Assembly: GCF_014653115.1 (NCBI RefSeq)
Contig: NZ_BNAD01000002.1
Location: 372,001-436,000, forward strand
Length of the DNA: 64,000 bases
Direction: 5' to 3'
Origin: Nocardioides flavus (ex Wang et al. 2016)
GTDB lineage: Bacteria; Actinomycetota; Actinomycetes; Propionibacteriales; Nocardioidaceae
Shown here one piece after another: positions 1 to 8,405 of the stretch. The notes beneath the pieces were generated by a model. The model searched no databases, was not told the origin of the DNA, and saw only the letters and a program-made list of their open reading frames with translations. The stretch's first letter is position 1, and every line of letters starts with the position of its first letter. The translations under genes were made by a program, and so were the position numbers.

Positions 1-762
1 GTGCCCGGCTTCGCGCGCCGCTGGGACCACGCGGTCACCGACCTCGGTTTTCCGTGCCACGTCCTCACGCCACGGGGCCGCCCGGTGACGCGGACGCTCT
101 ACTACGTGCACGGCGGCGGGTTCACCGCGCCGATCGACCCCTTCCACGTGCGCTACGCGACCCGGCTCGCCGACGCGATCGGTGCGCGGGTCGTGATGCC
201 CGACTACCCCCTCGCCCCCGAGCACTCCTGGCGCGACTCCCACGACGCGCTCGTCGACGACCTGGCCCGCTGGACCTCCGAGCCGGGTGGCGCGGTGCTC
301 GCCGGCGACTCCGCCGGCGGCGGGATCGCCCTCGCCCTGGCGCTGTCGGTGCGCGAGCGCGGGCTGGTGCCCGCGACGCACCTGGTCCTCCACGCGCCGT
401 GGGTCGACCTGACCACCTCGACCGAGGAGGAGACGCGGGCCGCCGACGCGATCGACCCGTGGCTGTTCTACGGCAAGCTCGAGGCGTACGCCGGGTGGTG
501 GGCCGGCACGCCCGACGACCTGGCGCGCCCCGAGGTCTCCCCCGCCCTCGCCGACCTCTCGGGGCTGCCGCGCGGCCTCGTGCTGTGGGGCACCCGCGAC
601 CTGCTCGCGCCGGGGTGCCGGCTGCTCGCGCGGCGCGCGGTCGAGGACGGCTGGGACCTCACGACGGTGGAGGAGGCAGACCTCATCCACGTCTACGGGC
701 TGCTGCCGGTCGGCCCGGAGGCGCGGCGCGCCTTCGGGCAGGTCGTGGACTTCGTCCGGTGA
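1..762 (+). CDS. Alpha/beta-hydrolase, hormone-sensitive-lipase type
   Basis: Probable cytoplasmic carboxylesterase acting on acyl esters; the natural substrate cannot be read from sequence. The 253-residue frame has the oxyanion-hole HGGG at residues 37-40, the nucleophile elbow GDSAGG with Ser104, a late Asp in GTRDLLAP and a His in LIHVYG, the normal HSL-family triad order. There is no signal peptide. The GTG start is at the first base of the window and no upstream sequence is visible, so the true N-terminus may lie further left; HSL proteins are usually 280-320 residues. The stop overlaps the GTG of the next gene (GTGA), so the two are translationally coupled. Confidence 0.85.
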   Translation: MPGFARRWDHAVTDLGFPCHVLTPRGRPVTRTLYYVHGGGFTAPIDPFHVRYATRLADAIGARVVMPDYPLAPEHSWRDSHDALVDDLARWTSEPGGAVLAGDSAGGGIALALALSVRERGLVPATHLVLHAPWVDLTTSTEEETRAADAIDPWLFYGKLEAYAGWWAGTPDDLARPEVSPALADLSGLPRGLVLWGTRDLLAPGCRLLARRAVEDGWDLTTVEEADLIHVYGLLPVGPEARRAFGQVVDFVR

Positions 763-1205
763 GGGTGCTGGTCGCCGGAGCCGCCGACCTGCCGGTGCGC
801 ACGGCGTACGAGGTGTGGCGACTGCGGCAGGACGTGTTCGTCGTCGAGCAGGACTGCCCCTACCCCGACCTCGACGGACGCGACCTCGAGGACGGCACGC
901 GCCACGTCGTGCTGCTCGACGACGACGGCGCGGTGACCGGCACCCTGCGGGTCCTCGACGACGGTGACGCGGCGCGCATCGGCCGCGTCGTCGTGGCGCC
1001 CTCCGGCCGCGGGCGCGGGCTGGCGGCGCTGATGATGGACGAGGCGATGGCCCTGTGCGGCGACCGCGAGGTGCGCCTCGACGCGCAGGCCGGGCTGGCG
1101 GGGTTCTACGAGGCGTACGGCTTCGAGGTGGCGGGCCCTGCGTTCGACGAGGACGGGATCCTGCACGTGCCGATGCGTCGACCGCGCGGGGACGGGTCGC
1201 CATGA
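759..1205 (+). CDS. GNAT family N-acetyltransferase (ElaA-like)
   Basis: Predicted to move an acetyl group from acetyl-CoA to an unknown amine. The 148-residue protein has the acetyl-CoA pyrophosphate loop (VVVAPSGRGRGLAALMMDEA) near residues 85-104 and a C-terminal GFYEAYGFEV segment typical of GNAT strand 5 to helix 4. The N-terminal YEVWRLRQDVFVVEQ stretch is what one sees in the ElaA subgroup. It starts at a GTG that overlaps the esterase stop by 4 bp, so it is the second gene of a two-gene unit. No ligand-specific residues can be named. Confidence 0.85.
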   Translation: MRVLVAGAADLPVRTAYEVWRLRQDVFVVEQDCPYPDLDGRDLEDGTRHVVLLDDDGAVTGTLRVLDDGDAARIGRVVVAPSGRGRGLAALMMDEAMALCGDREVRLDAQAGLAGFYEAYGFEVAGPAFDEDGILHVPMRRPRGDGSP

Positions 1206-1212
1206 TGGGACC

Positions 1213-3087
1213 GTGCCCCTCAACGTCGAGCTCGCGGAGATCCGCGACTTCCTCGCCTCCCACGCACCCTTCGACTCGCTCCCGGCCGCCGTCCTGGAGT
1301 CGGTCCCGCCCCGCCTGAGCGTCGGCTACCACCGGCGCGGCACGGTGGTGCTGGCGGAGGGGAGCACCCCGGCCGAGCTGCTGGTGGTGCGGTCGGGGGC
1401 CGTCGAGCTCCGTGACCGCGACGGCGAGCTCGTCGAACGGGGCGCAGCCGGCACCTGCGTCGGCGGCGCCGCGCTGGCCACCGGAGCGCCCCAGCCGGTC
1501 ACCGTGAGCGCGATCGAGGACACCCTGGTCCTGGCCGTCCCCGCCGACCTGTTCCACGAGCTGACCGGGCAGCACCCGGACTTCGCGTCCTTCTTCGAGC
1601 ACCGCGCCGGACGCCTGCGCGACGCCGTCACCCGGCAGCGGCAGGAGGTGAGCGTGACCGACCGGTCGGTGCTGTCCAAGTCGGTGCGCGAGCTCGTCGC
1701 CCGGGCACCGGTGAGCATCCGCGCCGACGCCTCCGTGCTGGAGGCCGCCCGGCTGATGACCGCCGAGCGGATCTCCTCGGTGCTGGTCACCGACGGCGCG
1801 GGCCTCGTCGGGATCCTGACCGACCGCGACCTGCGCACCCGGGTCCTGGCGGCCGCCCACGACCCCGCGAGCCCGGTCTCGACGGTGATGACGCCGGACC
1901 CGACGACCACCACTTCCGACACCCCTGCCCTGGAGGCGCTGCTCGAGCTGGTCCGGCGCAACATCCACCACCTGCCCGTCGTCGAGGACGGACAGCCGGT
2001 CGGCATGGTCACGGCCACCGACCTGCTCCGCCTCCAGCAGGCCAACCCGGTGTTCCTCGTCGGCGACCTCGCCAAGGCCCACGACGTCGCCACGGTCGCC
2101 GAGCTCGCGACCCGGCTTCCGGGCGTCGTCGTCGGGCTCGTGCGGCAGGGCACGTCGGCCCACGACGCCGGCCGCGTCGTCACGAGCGTCGGGGACGCCA
2201 TCGAGCAGCGGGTCATCGCGCTCGCCGAGGCCCGGCTCGGTGCACCGCCGGTGCCGTACGCCTGGGTGACCCTGGGCTCCCGGGCCCGCTTCGAGCAGGC
2301 ACTCGGCGCCGACCAGGACCACGCGCTGGTGCTGCACGACGACTACCGGCCCGAGGTGCACGCGACCTGGTTCGGCGAGCTCGCCGAGCTGGTCACGAGC
2401 AGCCTGGAGACCGTCGGCTACCCGCGGTGCCGCGGCGGCAAGATGGCCAGCAACCCGCAGTGGCGCCAGCCCCTCGCCACGTGGCGCGACAACGTGGGGC
2501 GCTGGACCCGCACCCCGACGCCCGACGCGGTCCTGGAGGCCAGCGTGTTCTTCGACCTGCGCCACCAGCACGGCGACCCCGGCCTGACCGCCGAGCTGGT
2601 GGCGGTGCAGCGGCGCTCGGCGCAGGGCTCGCCGATCTTCCTCGCGCACCTGGCCGCGGCGGCGGCCTCGCACCACACCCCCCTCGGGTTCTTCCGCGGC
2701 CTGGTCGTGGAGCGTACGGGCGAGCACCGCGACGCGCTCGACGTCAAGCGCGGCGGGATCAACACGATCGTCGAGATCGCCCGCCTGCACGCGCTGGCCT
2801 GCGGGTCCGGGGCGACGTCGACCGTCGCCCGGCTGGAGGACGCCGTGGAGGCCGGTCGGATCAGCCCGGTGCTCGGGGCCGACCTGCGCGACGCGTGGGA
2901 GTTCCTCGCCCACCTGCGGCTGCGCCACCAGGTCGAGCAGGTCCGCGCAGGCAGCCCCGCCGACAGCTGGGTGGACCCGTCGGCGCTCAGCCACTTCGAG
3001 AAGCGCCACCTCAAGGCGGCCTTCGGCGTCATCCGGTCCGCGCAGGGCGCCATCGCCCAGCACTACCCCGTCCGCGAGATGACGTGA
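1213..3087 (+). CDS. cNMP-binding / tandem CBS / DUF294 nucleotidyltransferase protein
   Basis: Probable nucleotide-sensing regulatory protein of 624 residues. Order of domains: degenerate cyclic-nucleotide-binding fold (about 15-125), two CBS domains (about 165-220 and 225-280, with SVLVTDGAGLVGILTDRDL and HHLPVVEDGQPVGMVTATDL), GlnD-like DUF294 nucleotidyltransferase (about 300-440, GSRARFE followed by ADQDHAL near 354-373) and a helical DUF294_C domain. In Proteobacteria such proteins are encoded beside acetate-type symporters and a DEDDh exonuclease, and the same three partners sit together here. The classic GSxGR is GSRAR, so catalytic activity is uncertain. The exonuclease gene overlaps its stop by 4 bp. 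Confidence 0.9.
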   Translation: MPLNVELAEIRDFLASHAPFDSLPAAVLESVPPRLSVGYHRRGTVVLAEGSTPAELLVVRSGAVELRDRDGELVERGAAGTCVGGAALATGAPQPVTVSAIEDTLVLAVPADLFHELTGQHPDFASFFEHRAGRLRDAVTRQRQEVSVTDRSVLSKSVRELVARAPVSIRADASVLEAARLMTAERISSVLVTDGAGLVGILTDRDLRTRVLAAAHDPASPVSTVMTPDPTTTTSDTPALEALLELVRRNIHHLPVVEDGQPVGMVTATDLLRLQQANPVFLVGDLAKAHDVATVAELATRLPGVVVGLVRQGTSAHDAGRVVTSVGDAIEQRVIALAEARLGAPPVPYAWVTLGSRARFEQALGADQDHALVLHDDYRPEVHATWFGELAELVTSSLETVGYPRCRGGKMASNPQWRQPLATWRDNVGRWTRTPTPDAVLEASVFFDLRHQHGDPGLTAELVAVQRRSAQGSPIFLAHLAAAAASHHTPLGFFRGLVVERTGEHRDALDVKRGGINTIVEIARLHALACGSGATSTVARLEDAVEAGRISPVLGADLRDAWEFLAHLRLRHQVEQVRAGSPADSWVDPSALSHFEKRHLKAAFGVIRSAQGAIAQHYPVREMT

Positions 3088-3719
3088 GGCCCGACGACCG
3101 GACCCCGCTCGACCGGTTGGGCCTGCTCGCGGTGGACCTCGAGACCACCGGTCTCTCCCCGGCCCGCGACCACGTGCTGGCAGTGGGCTGGGTGCCGGTC
3201 GACGGGGCGCGCATCGACCTCTCCGGGGCCCGGCGCCACGTCGTACGCCGCGACGACCCCGGCGACGCGGTCACCATCCACGGCCTGACGCACGACGACC
3301 TCGGGGAGGGACGGCCGCTGGCGGAGGTGCTGGCCGACCTGGAGCGCGCCCTGTCCGGGCGCGTGCTCCTGGCCCACCACGCCCCGTTCGAGCTCGCCTT
3401 CCTCGACGCGGCCTTCCGCAGCGTCGGCAGGCGTCCCGCGCTCCCGGCGGCCGTGTGCACCCTCGAGCTGCAGCGGCGCCTGGTCGCGCGCCACCGTGAG
3501 CCGGGCCCCGGCGAGCTGCGCCTGTGGCGGGCCCGGGAGCGCCACGGGCTGCCGGTGACCGCCGCCCACGACGCCCTCGGCGACGCACTGGCCTGCGCCG
3601 AGCTCTACCTGGCGCAGAGCGCCGAGCTCGCTGCGGACCGCACGCTGTGCCTGCGCGACGTACGACGCCACGAGCCCTGGCTGGACCGCCTCCGGACCTG
3701 GTGGCGCGCCCGCCGCTGA
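3084..3719 (+). CDS. DEDDh 3'-5' exonuclease (DNA polymerase III epsilon-like)
   Basis: Predicted metal-dependent 3'-5' exonuclease of 211 residues. ExoI holds the first Asp and Glu (AVDLETTG, near residues 17-24), ExoII is in HHAPFELAFLD, and ExoIII is the HDALGDA stretch, giving the His-x4-Asp pattern of the DEDDh class. There is no helicase, UvrC or polymerase domain, so this is not the replicative proofreading subunit itself. It starts at a GTG inside the stop region of the upstream CBS/DUF294 gene (4-bp overlap), so the two are cotranslated. A strong hairpin follows the stop. Confidence 0.9.
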   Translation: MRPDDRTPLDRLGLLAVDLETTGLSPARDHVLAVGWVPVDGARIDLSGARRHVVRRDDPGDAVTIHGLTHDDLGEGRPLAEVLADLERALSGRVLLAHHAPFELAFLDAAFRSVGRRPALPAAVCTLELQRRLVARHREPGPGELRLWRARERHGLPVTAAHDALGDALACAELYLAQSAELAADRTLCLRDVRRHEPWLDRLRTWWRARR

Positions 3720-3742
3720 GCAGTCACGCCGGCAGACCGCGG

Positions 3743-3767
3743 CGCCGGGGCGGTGGCCGCCCCGGCG
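3743..3767. terminator. Bidirectional hairpin between convergent genes
   Basis: A perfect 11-bp GC-rich stem (CGCCGGGGCGG / CCGCCCCGGCG) with a 3-nt TGG loop lies in the 70-bp gap between the exonuclease stop and the symporter stop. There is no T-tract, which is common for high-GC actinobacterial terminators. Its place between two convergent units supports a terminator role for both strands. Confidence 0.7.
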
Positions 3768-3789
3768 TCGACGATCCTTCACACCTGCG

Positions 3790-5475
3790 TCAGTGCACGT
3801 CGCCCTGGGCGTGCTTGGCGACGAGCTCGGTCCGGCCGGGGTAGCGGATCTCCTCGACCAGCTCCTGCATCTGGGGGCTGGGCTTCGGGGTGAACTGCGA
3901 GACGATGATCGTCACCGCGAAGTTGATCAGCATGCCGATCGTGCCGAAGCCGGTCTCCAGGATCCCGAACACGCCCTCCCCGTTGCCGTAGATGTCGATC
4001 GTCCACAGCATGTAGGCCATCGTCGTGACGAGTCCGGCGAGCATGCCCGCCGTCGCGCCCATGGCCGTGCAGTTCTTCCAGAAGATGCCGAGCACCAGGA
4101 TCGGGAAGAAGCTGGCCGCCGCCAGCCCGAAGGCCAGTGCCACGACCTGGGCCACGAACCCGGGCGGGTTGATGCCGAGGTAGCCGGCGACCACGATCGC
4201 GCCGGCCATGGCGATGCGACCGACCATGAGCTGGCGGGCCTCGGTGGCCTGGGGGTTGATCTTCTTGAAGTAGACGTCGTTGGCGACCGCGCTGGAGATG
4301 ACCAGCAGCAGACCCGACGCCGTGGACAGCGCTGCAGCGAGGGCGCCGGCCGCCACCAGGCCGACGATCGGGGCCGGGAGGCCGCCGATCTCGGGCGAGG
4401 CGAGCACGATGATGTCGTTGTTGATCAGGATGTCGCCGTAGCCCACCGTCGCGTCGGACGGCAGTGCCGAGATCGCCGAGCCGTCGGCCTGCGTGATGAG
4501 GCCGACCTCCGACCACGTGTTGAACCACGACGGCATGTCGCTGAGCGCGGTGCCGTTGACGTCCTCGATGATCTGCAGCTTGCTGAACGCCGCCACCGAC
4601 GGGGCGGTGGTGTAGAGCAACGCGATGAAGAACAGCGCCCACAGGGCGGAGTACCGCGCGGCACGCACGCTCTTGGCGGTGTAGAAGCGGACGATCACGT
4701 GCGGCAGGCCCGCGGTGCCGAACATCAGCGACGCGGTGATCAGCAGCATGTTGAGCATGTTGGTGCTGCCGAAGGCCGCGGTGTACTCGGGGATGCCGAG
4801 CTCGGTCTGCAGCGCGTCGAGCTCGGCGAGGATCGTGCCGAAGCCGATCTGCGGGATCGGCACGTCGGTGACCTTCGCCGACACCGCGACGGCCGGGATC
4901 AGGTAGGCGATGATCAGCACGGTGTACTGCGCCACCTGGGTCCAGGTGATGCCCTTCATGCCGCCGAGCACGGCGTAGAAGAACACGATGGCCATGCCGA
5001 TGATGACGCCCGTGGTCGGGTCCACCTTGAGGAACCGGGTGAACACCAGGCCGACGCCCGCCATCTGGCCCGCGACGTAGACGAACGACACCACGATGGC
5101 GGCGACGACCGCCACCAGCCGCGCGGTCTCGTTGTAGCGGTCACCCACGAAGTCGGGGATCGTGTACTTGCCGAACTTGCGCAGGTACGGCGCGAGCAGG
5201 AGCGCGAGGAGCACGTAGCCGCCGGTCCAGCCCATCAGGTACACGGAGCCGCCGTAGCCGTTGCCGGCGAAGGCGATGATGCCGGCCATCGAGATGAACG
5301 ACGCGGCGCTCATCCAGTCGGCCGCGATCGCGGCACCGTTGGCCGGCGCCGGGATGCCGCCGCCGGCGACGTAGAAGCCGGACGTGGTGCTCACTCGGCT
5401 CCGGTAGGCGATGAAGATGTAGAGCGAGAACGTGATGAGCACGAAGACGAGCGTCCACAGCTGGATGTCGCTCAT
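3790..5475 (-). CDS. Sodium:solute symporter, large subunit (acetate/monocarboxylate type)
   Basis: Integral membrane Na+/solute cotransporter of the SSS family, 561 residues with about 13 hydrophobic helices. The N-terminus (WTLVFVLITFSLYIFIAYRS), the ADWMSAASFISMAG segment and the GxxxxTWTQVAQY region match the ActP-like branch. The variant with a separate DUF4212 small subunit is what is encoded here: its ATG overlaps the stop of that gene by 4 bp. Acetate or another short monocarboxylate is the likely substrate by family; the sequence alone does not decide it. Transcription from the + strand neighbours converges on it, and a CRP-type site lies upstream of the small-subunit gene. Confidence 0.92.
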   Translation of the reverse strand: MSDIQLWTLVFVLITFSLYIFIAYRSRVSTTSGFYVAGGGIPAPANGAAIAADWMSAASFISMAGIIAFAGNGYGGSVYLMGWTGGYVLLALLLAPYLRKFGKYTIPDFVGDRYNETARLVAVVAAIVVSFVYVAGQMAGVGLVFTRFLKVDPTTGVIIGMAIVFFYAVLGGMKGITWTQVAQYTVLIIAYLIPAVAVSAKVTDVPIPQIGFGTILAELDALQTELGIPEYTAAFGSTNMLNMLLITASLMFGTAGLPHVIVRFYTAKSVRAARYSALWALFFIALLYTTAPSVAAFSKLQIIEDVNGTALSDMPSWFNTWSEVGLITQADGSAISALPSDATVGYGDILINNDIIVLASPEIGGLPAPIVGLVAAGALAAALSTASGLLLVISSAVANDVYFKKINPQATEARQLMVGRIAMAGAIVVAGYLGINPPGFVAQVVALAFGLAAASFFPILVLGIFWKNCTAMGATAGMLAGLVTTMAYMLWTIDIYGNGEGVFGILETGFGTIGMLINFAVTIIVSQFTPKPSPQMQELVEEIRYPGRTELVAKHAQGDVH

Positions 5476-5750
5476 GAGTGGTGCACCTCCTCCTCGTACT
5501 CGTCGATGCCGAACTCGGCGTCGAGCTTGTCCATGCGCACCACATAGACAGCGATCAGCACCACGAAGGTGATGATCGATCCCTGCTGGGCGAACCAGAA
5601 GCCCAGCGGGAAGCCGGCGACCTCGATCTCGTTGAGGGGCTCAACGAAGAGGATGCCCGCACCGAACGACACGAGCGCCCAGATCACGAGCAGCACGGCC
5701 ATCAGTCTCAGGTTGCGGCGCCAGTAGTCCCGGCGCTGGTGTTCGTCCAC
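5472..5750 (-). CDS. DUF4212 symporter small subunit
   Basis: Two-helix membrane protein of 92 residues (helices at about 15-37 and 51-71) ending in an acidic, His-containing tail (EFGIDEYEEEVHHS). DUF4212 proteins are the small partner of a subset of SSS symporters and are found directly upstream of them, as here with a 4-bp overlap. The GTG start is supported by a GGAGG ribosome-binding site 5 nt upstream. It is the first gene of the symporter operon, so the promoter should lie in 5751-5850. Confidence 0.9.
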   Translation of the reverse strand: MDEHQRRDYWRRNLRLMAVLLVIWALVSFGAGILFVEPLNEIEVAGFPLGFWFAQQGSIITFVVLIAVYVVRMDKLDAEFGIDEYEEEVHHS

Positions 5751-6030
5751 GGTGTCCTCCAGTGCTGACGTCTCGGAGTTGCGTGTCCGGCAGCGAAACA
5801 GCGCGGCGGGAGGGGGTCAAGGCGCCGATGTGACGCCAGTCACAGTTTTCGCCGAGCGGTAGGAATCGGTCGGCGGGTGGCGACGGCGGCCGTCCGGGAG
5901 GCCGCGATCCGGTGGTAGAGCGCCGTTCGTCGTGAAGGACCGACCGTTCGTCGCGCTCCAGCCGTCCGTTCGGCGCGTACGTCGACCGGCCGCCGACGTC
6001 CGCTGACGCCGGACGGCGGGCCCCGTTCCG
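5751..6030. other. Divergent intergenic region
   Basis: About 290 bp between the symporter operon (-) and the small membrane protein gene (+). It holds the CRP-type palindrome at 5829-5844 and, at its right end, a -10-like TACAGT. I see no coding potential or stable long hairpin in the rest. Confidence 0.6.
5829..5844. promoter_or_regulatory. CRP/GlxR-type operator
   Basis: The 16-bp perfect palindrome TGTGACGCCAGTCACA matches the consensus TGTGA-N6-TCACA used by E. coli CRP and by actinobacterial cAMP receptors such as GlxR. It lies 79 bp upstream of the symporter small-subunit start and 199 bp upstream of the divergent gene at 6043. Activation or repression of the symporter by a cAMP receptor is the simplest reading; which one cannot be told. 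Confidence 0.75.
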
Positions 6031-6036
6031 TACAGT
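6031..6036 (+). promoter_or_regulatory. -10 element for a leaderless mRNA
   Basis: TACAGT ends 6 nt before the ATG at 6043 and there is no ribosome-binding site in between, the arrangement expected for a leaderless transcript. No good -35 hexamer is visible at 17-18 bp. Confidence 0.5.
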
Positions 6037-6042
6037 CCACCC

Positions 6043-6495
6043 ATGAGCGGTGCAACGGCGAGGACTGCGGTCCGTACGCGACGCAGGCCCGATCCCGCGA
6101 GGCGTCGCCTGGCCGGCGCGGTCGCAATGGTCGCGTTCGGCTCGTTCCTGCCGTGGATCGACACGGCCGTCGGCTCGGTGTCAGGAGCCCGCGGGGCGGG
6201 GCTGTGGACGTTCTACGCCGCGATGCTCGGCCTCGCGGGGGCGATCGTCCCGCTGCGCAGGGTGGCGGCGGTGCAGGCGGCGGTCTTCGCCGGCGTGGCG
6301 CTCGTCGTCCCCCTCTGGCAGGTGGTGCACCTGCTCACGCTGGTCGGCACCGACGGCTGGGTCCCCGGCCCGGGCCTGGTGCTGGTCCTCGGCGGTGGCG
6401 TGCTGGCCGCGGCCGCGACCGCTCAGCTCTTCCGCCCGTCGGCGACCACCATCAGCACCGGGCCGAGCACCTCCTCGCGCACCAGCCGGGACTGA
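6043..6495 (+). CDS. Hypothetical membrane protein (about four helices)
   Basis: I do not recognise the family. The 150-residue protein has an Arg-rich N-terminus (TRRRPDPARRRLAG) followed by four hydrophobic stretches at about 27-45, 53-70, 75-97 and 108-128, the pattern of a small actinobacterial membrane protein with cytoplasmic basic N-terminus. The last 24 residues (Ser/Thr-rich) are hydrophilic and lie antisense to the 3' end of the aldehyde dehydrogenase gene (73-bp convergent overlap), so this tail may be a recent addition. Probably leaderless. Confidence 0.6.
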   Translation: MSGATARTAVRTRRRPDPARRRLAGAVAMVAFGSFLPWIDTAVGSVSGARGAGLWTFYAAMLGLAGAIVPLRRVAAVQAAVFAGVALVVPLWQVVHLLTLVGTDGWVPGPGLVLVLGGGVLAAAATAQLFRPSATTISTGPSTSSRTSRD

Positions 6496-7553
6496 GGCGT
6501 CAGCCCGCCGATCACGGTCGGGGCGAACCACCACCCGGCACGGTCGAGGGCGTGCCCTCCGAGCACGACGTCGCCGCCCTCGGAACGGGCGAGGTCGACG
6601 TAGCGCCGCACCCGGTCGCGCGCCACGACCGAGCGGAGCGGCCCGCACACCGTGCCGGGGTCCGCGGGGTCGCCGAGGGCGACCTCCGACATGGCCGTGA
6701 CGGCGGCATCGAGCGCTTCGGCGTAGCGGTGCGAGGGCACGACCACGGTGGCCGGGACCCGGCACGCCTGGCCGGCGTTGGCGGCGACCGCGACCGCGGC
6801 CGCGGAGACCACCGCGGCGAGGTCGGCGTCGTCGGCGGCGTCGACGGTCAGCGCGCCACCGAGGTCGAGGCGTACGCGCTTGCCGGCGCGCTCGGCGGCG
6901 TGCTGCACCCGTTCGCCGGCCACGGCCGACCCGGTGAACGAGACCTCGTCGACACGCTCGTCGAGCGTCAGGGCGATCGCGACGTCGACGTCGCGCGTGG
7001 TCAGCACGTTGAGGACGCCGCGGGGCAGGATGTCGAGCGCGATCCGGCCGAGCTCGATCGCCGCGGCGGCCGCCTCCGGCGCTGGCTTGAGGACGACGGT
7101 GCCGCCACTGGCCAGGACCCTCCCGACCTCCTCGACGGCCACGGCGAGGGGGGACGTGGCAGGAGTGACGACGGCCGTCACACCGGCGGTCGCGCCGGGC
7201 AGCTCCCCGCGGAGGGATGCGATCGGGGCGTCGAGGTAAGCGGCGCGCAGGGCGACGGGCACCCCCGTCTCCGCCGCCATGAGGGCGACGAGGTCGTCGG
7301 CACGGTCCAGCAGCGCGGCCTGCAGGCGCCTGATCGTGGCGGCGCGCAGCGCAGCGTCGGTGCTCCACGGGGTGGCGTCGAAGGCGCGGCGCGCGGCGGC
7401 GACGGCAGCGTGCGCCTCGGTGACGCCGGCGTCCGGGACGTCCCAGAGGGTCTCGGCCGTCGCGGGGTTGCGCGCGGCGTACGTCCACCCCTCCGCCGTC
7501 GGCTGGCCCACGCCGTCGATCGGCAGCCCCCGAGGCCGGGCGTGCTTGCTCAT
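6423..7553 (-). CDS. Aldehyde dehydrogenase-like protein, C-terminally truncated
   Basis: 376 residues against about 480 for the family. The cofactor domain is present (TVVLKPAPEA, SFTGSAVAGE) and the catalytic thiol is kept (GQAC, Cys264). The general base motif, normally LELGGK, reads LDLGGA, so Glu is replaced by Asp230 and the Lys is lost. The chain stops soon after EEVLGPVL, about 80-90 residues early, so the C-terminal oligomerisation arm and the FGGxKxSG region are missing. The 3' end overlaps the convergent membrane-protein gene by 73 bp. I infer a decaying or repurposed dehydrogenase; activity is doubtful. Confidence 0.75.
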   Translation of the reverse strand: MSKHARPRGLPIDGVGQPTAEGWTYAARNPATAETLWDVPDAGVTEAHAAVAAARRAFDATPWSTDAALRAATIRRLQAALLDRADDLVALMAAETGVPVALRAAYLDAPIASLRGELPGATAGVTAVVTPATSPLAVAVEEVGRVLASGGTVVLKPAPEAAAAAIELGRIALDILPRGVLNVLTTRDVDVAIALTLDERVDEVSFTGSAVAGERVQHAAERAGKRVRLDLGGALTVDAADDADLAAVVSAAAVAVAANAGQACRVPATVVVPSHRYAEALDAAVTAMSEVALGDPADPGTVCGPLRSVVARDRVRRYVDLARSEGGDVVLGGHALDRAGWWFAPTVIGGLTPQSRLVREEVLGPVLMVVADGRKS

Positions 7554-7625
7554 GGGACAACTCCACCATGTCGCGGTGGCCGGACCCATCACCCGGTCGT
7601 CCGGTGGTCCCCGGCCCCATGTGAC

Positions 7626-7631
7626 TAGCCT
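7626..7631 (+). promoter_or_regulatory. -10 element for a leaderless mRNA
   Basis: TAGCCT lies 7 nt upstream of the ATG at 7639, with no ribosome-binding site between, so the start of transcription is expected at or next to the start codon. This supports ATG 7639 over the in-frame GTG at 7621. Confidence 0.5.
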
Positions 7632-7638
7632 GCTCGGC

Positions 7639-8394
7639 ATGCGCGACGACCTCGGGGCCGACGTCCCCCTCGCCCGGCCGGCCGCACGAGTGGTCTCCCT
7701 CGTCCCCTCGCTCACCGAGGCACTCGCCGCGGCCGCCCCCGAGCGGCTGGTGGGCGCGACCGACTGGTGCACCCACCCCGCGGACCTCGACGTGGCACGC
7801 GTGCGGGGCACCAAGAACCCCGACCTCGCCGCGGTCCGCGCCCTGTCCCCCGATCTCGTCGTGGCCAACCAGGAGGAGAACCGCGAGCTCGACGTACGCC
7901 GCCTGCGCGAGGCCGGCGTCGCCGTGTGGGTGACCCGCATCGAGACGGTCGAGGAGGCGCTGGGGTCGATGGCGCGGCTGTTCTCGACCGCCCTCGACCT
8001 CCCCGACCCGCCGTGGCTGGAGTCGGCCCGTTCGCTGTGGACCACGCCGGCGGCGCCGCGGCTGCGGGTCGCGGTGCCGATCTGGCGCGATCCCTGGATG
8101 GTGGTCGGGTCGCCGACCTACACCGACGACCTGCTGGCCCGGGCCGGGCTGGTCAACGTGCTGGCCCACGGCCCGGCAGGGCGCGAGGGGCGCTACCCCA
8201 CCGTCACGACCGCCGACGTCGACGCCGCCGGCGCGGACCTCGTCCTGCTGCCCGACGAGCCGTACGTCTTCACCCCCGACGACGGCACGGAGGCGTTCGC
8301 CACCCCGACGCGGCTCGTGTCGGGTCGACTGCTGACCTGGTACGGCCCGGCGATGGTCGAGGCGCACGCGCTGCTGGCCGGGCTGGCTGGATAG
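7639..8394 (+). CDS. Helical-backbone metal receptor (BtuF/TroA-fold) protein without signal peptide
   Basis: The 251-residue protein has the two-lobe substrate-binding fold seen in cobalamin and siderophore binding proteins: VVSLVPSLTEAL near residues 17-28, GATDWCTHP, a long connecting helix, then IWRDPWMVVGSPTYTDDLLARAG. It has no signal peptide or lipobox and no ABC transporter genes nearby, so it is probably cytoplasmic, as in other actinobacterial members of this group. A corrinoid or metal ligand would fit the B12-dependent icmF gene 640 bp downstream, but that is inference. MarR gene follows 11 bp after. Confidence 0.8.
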   Translation: MRDDLGADVPLARPAARVVSLVPSLTEALAAAAPERLVGATDWCTHPADLDVARVRGTKNPDLAAVRALSPDLVVANQEENRELDVRRLREAGVAVWVTRIETVEEALGSMARLFSTALDLPDPPWLESARSLWTTPAAPRLRVAVPIWRDPWMVVGSPTYTDDLLARAGLVNVLAHGPAGREGRYPTVTTADVDAAGADLVLLPDEPYVFTPDDGTEAFATPTRLVSGRLLTWYGPAMVEAHALLAGLAG

Positions 8395-8397
8395 CCT
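8392..8397 (+). promoter_or_regulatory. -10 element overlapping the upstream stop codon
   Basis: TAGCCT 8 nt before the MarR ATG at 8406. Its first three bases are the stop codon of the preceding gene. The MarR gene may thus have its own leaderless promoter as well as read-through. Confidence 0.4.
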
Positions 8398-8405
8398 CCG
8401 GTGCC

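Noticed and set aside
3793..5547. A 584-codon + strand frame opposite the symporter
   Set aside because: His/Asp/Arg-rich antisense product of a membrane-protein gene; no start signal.
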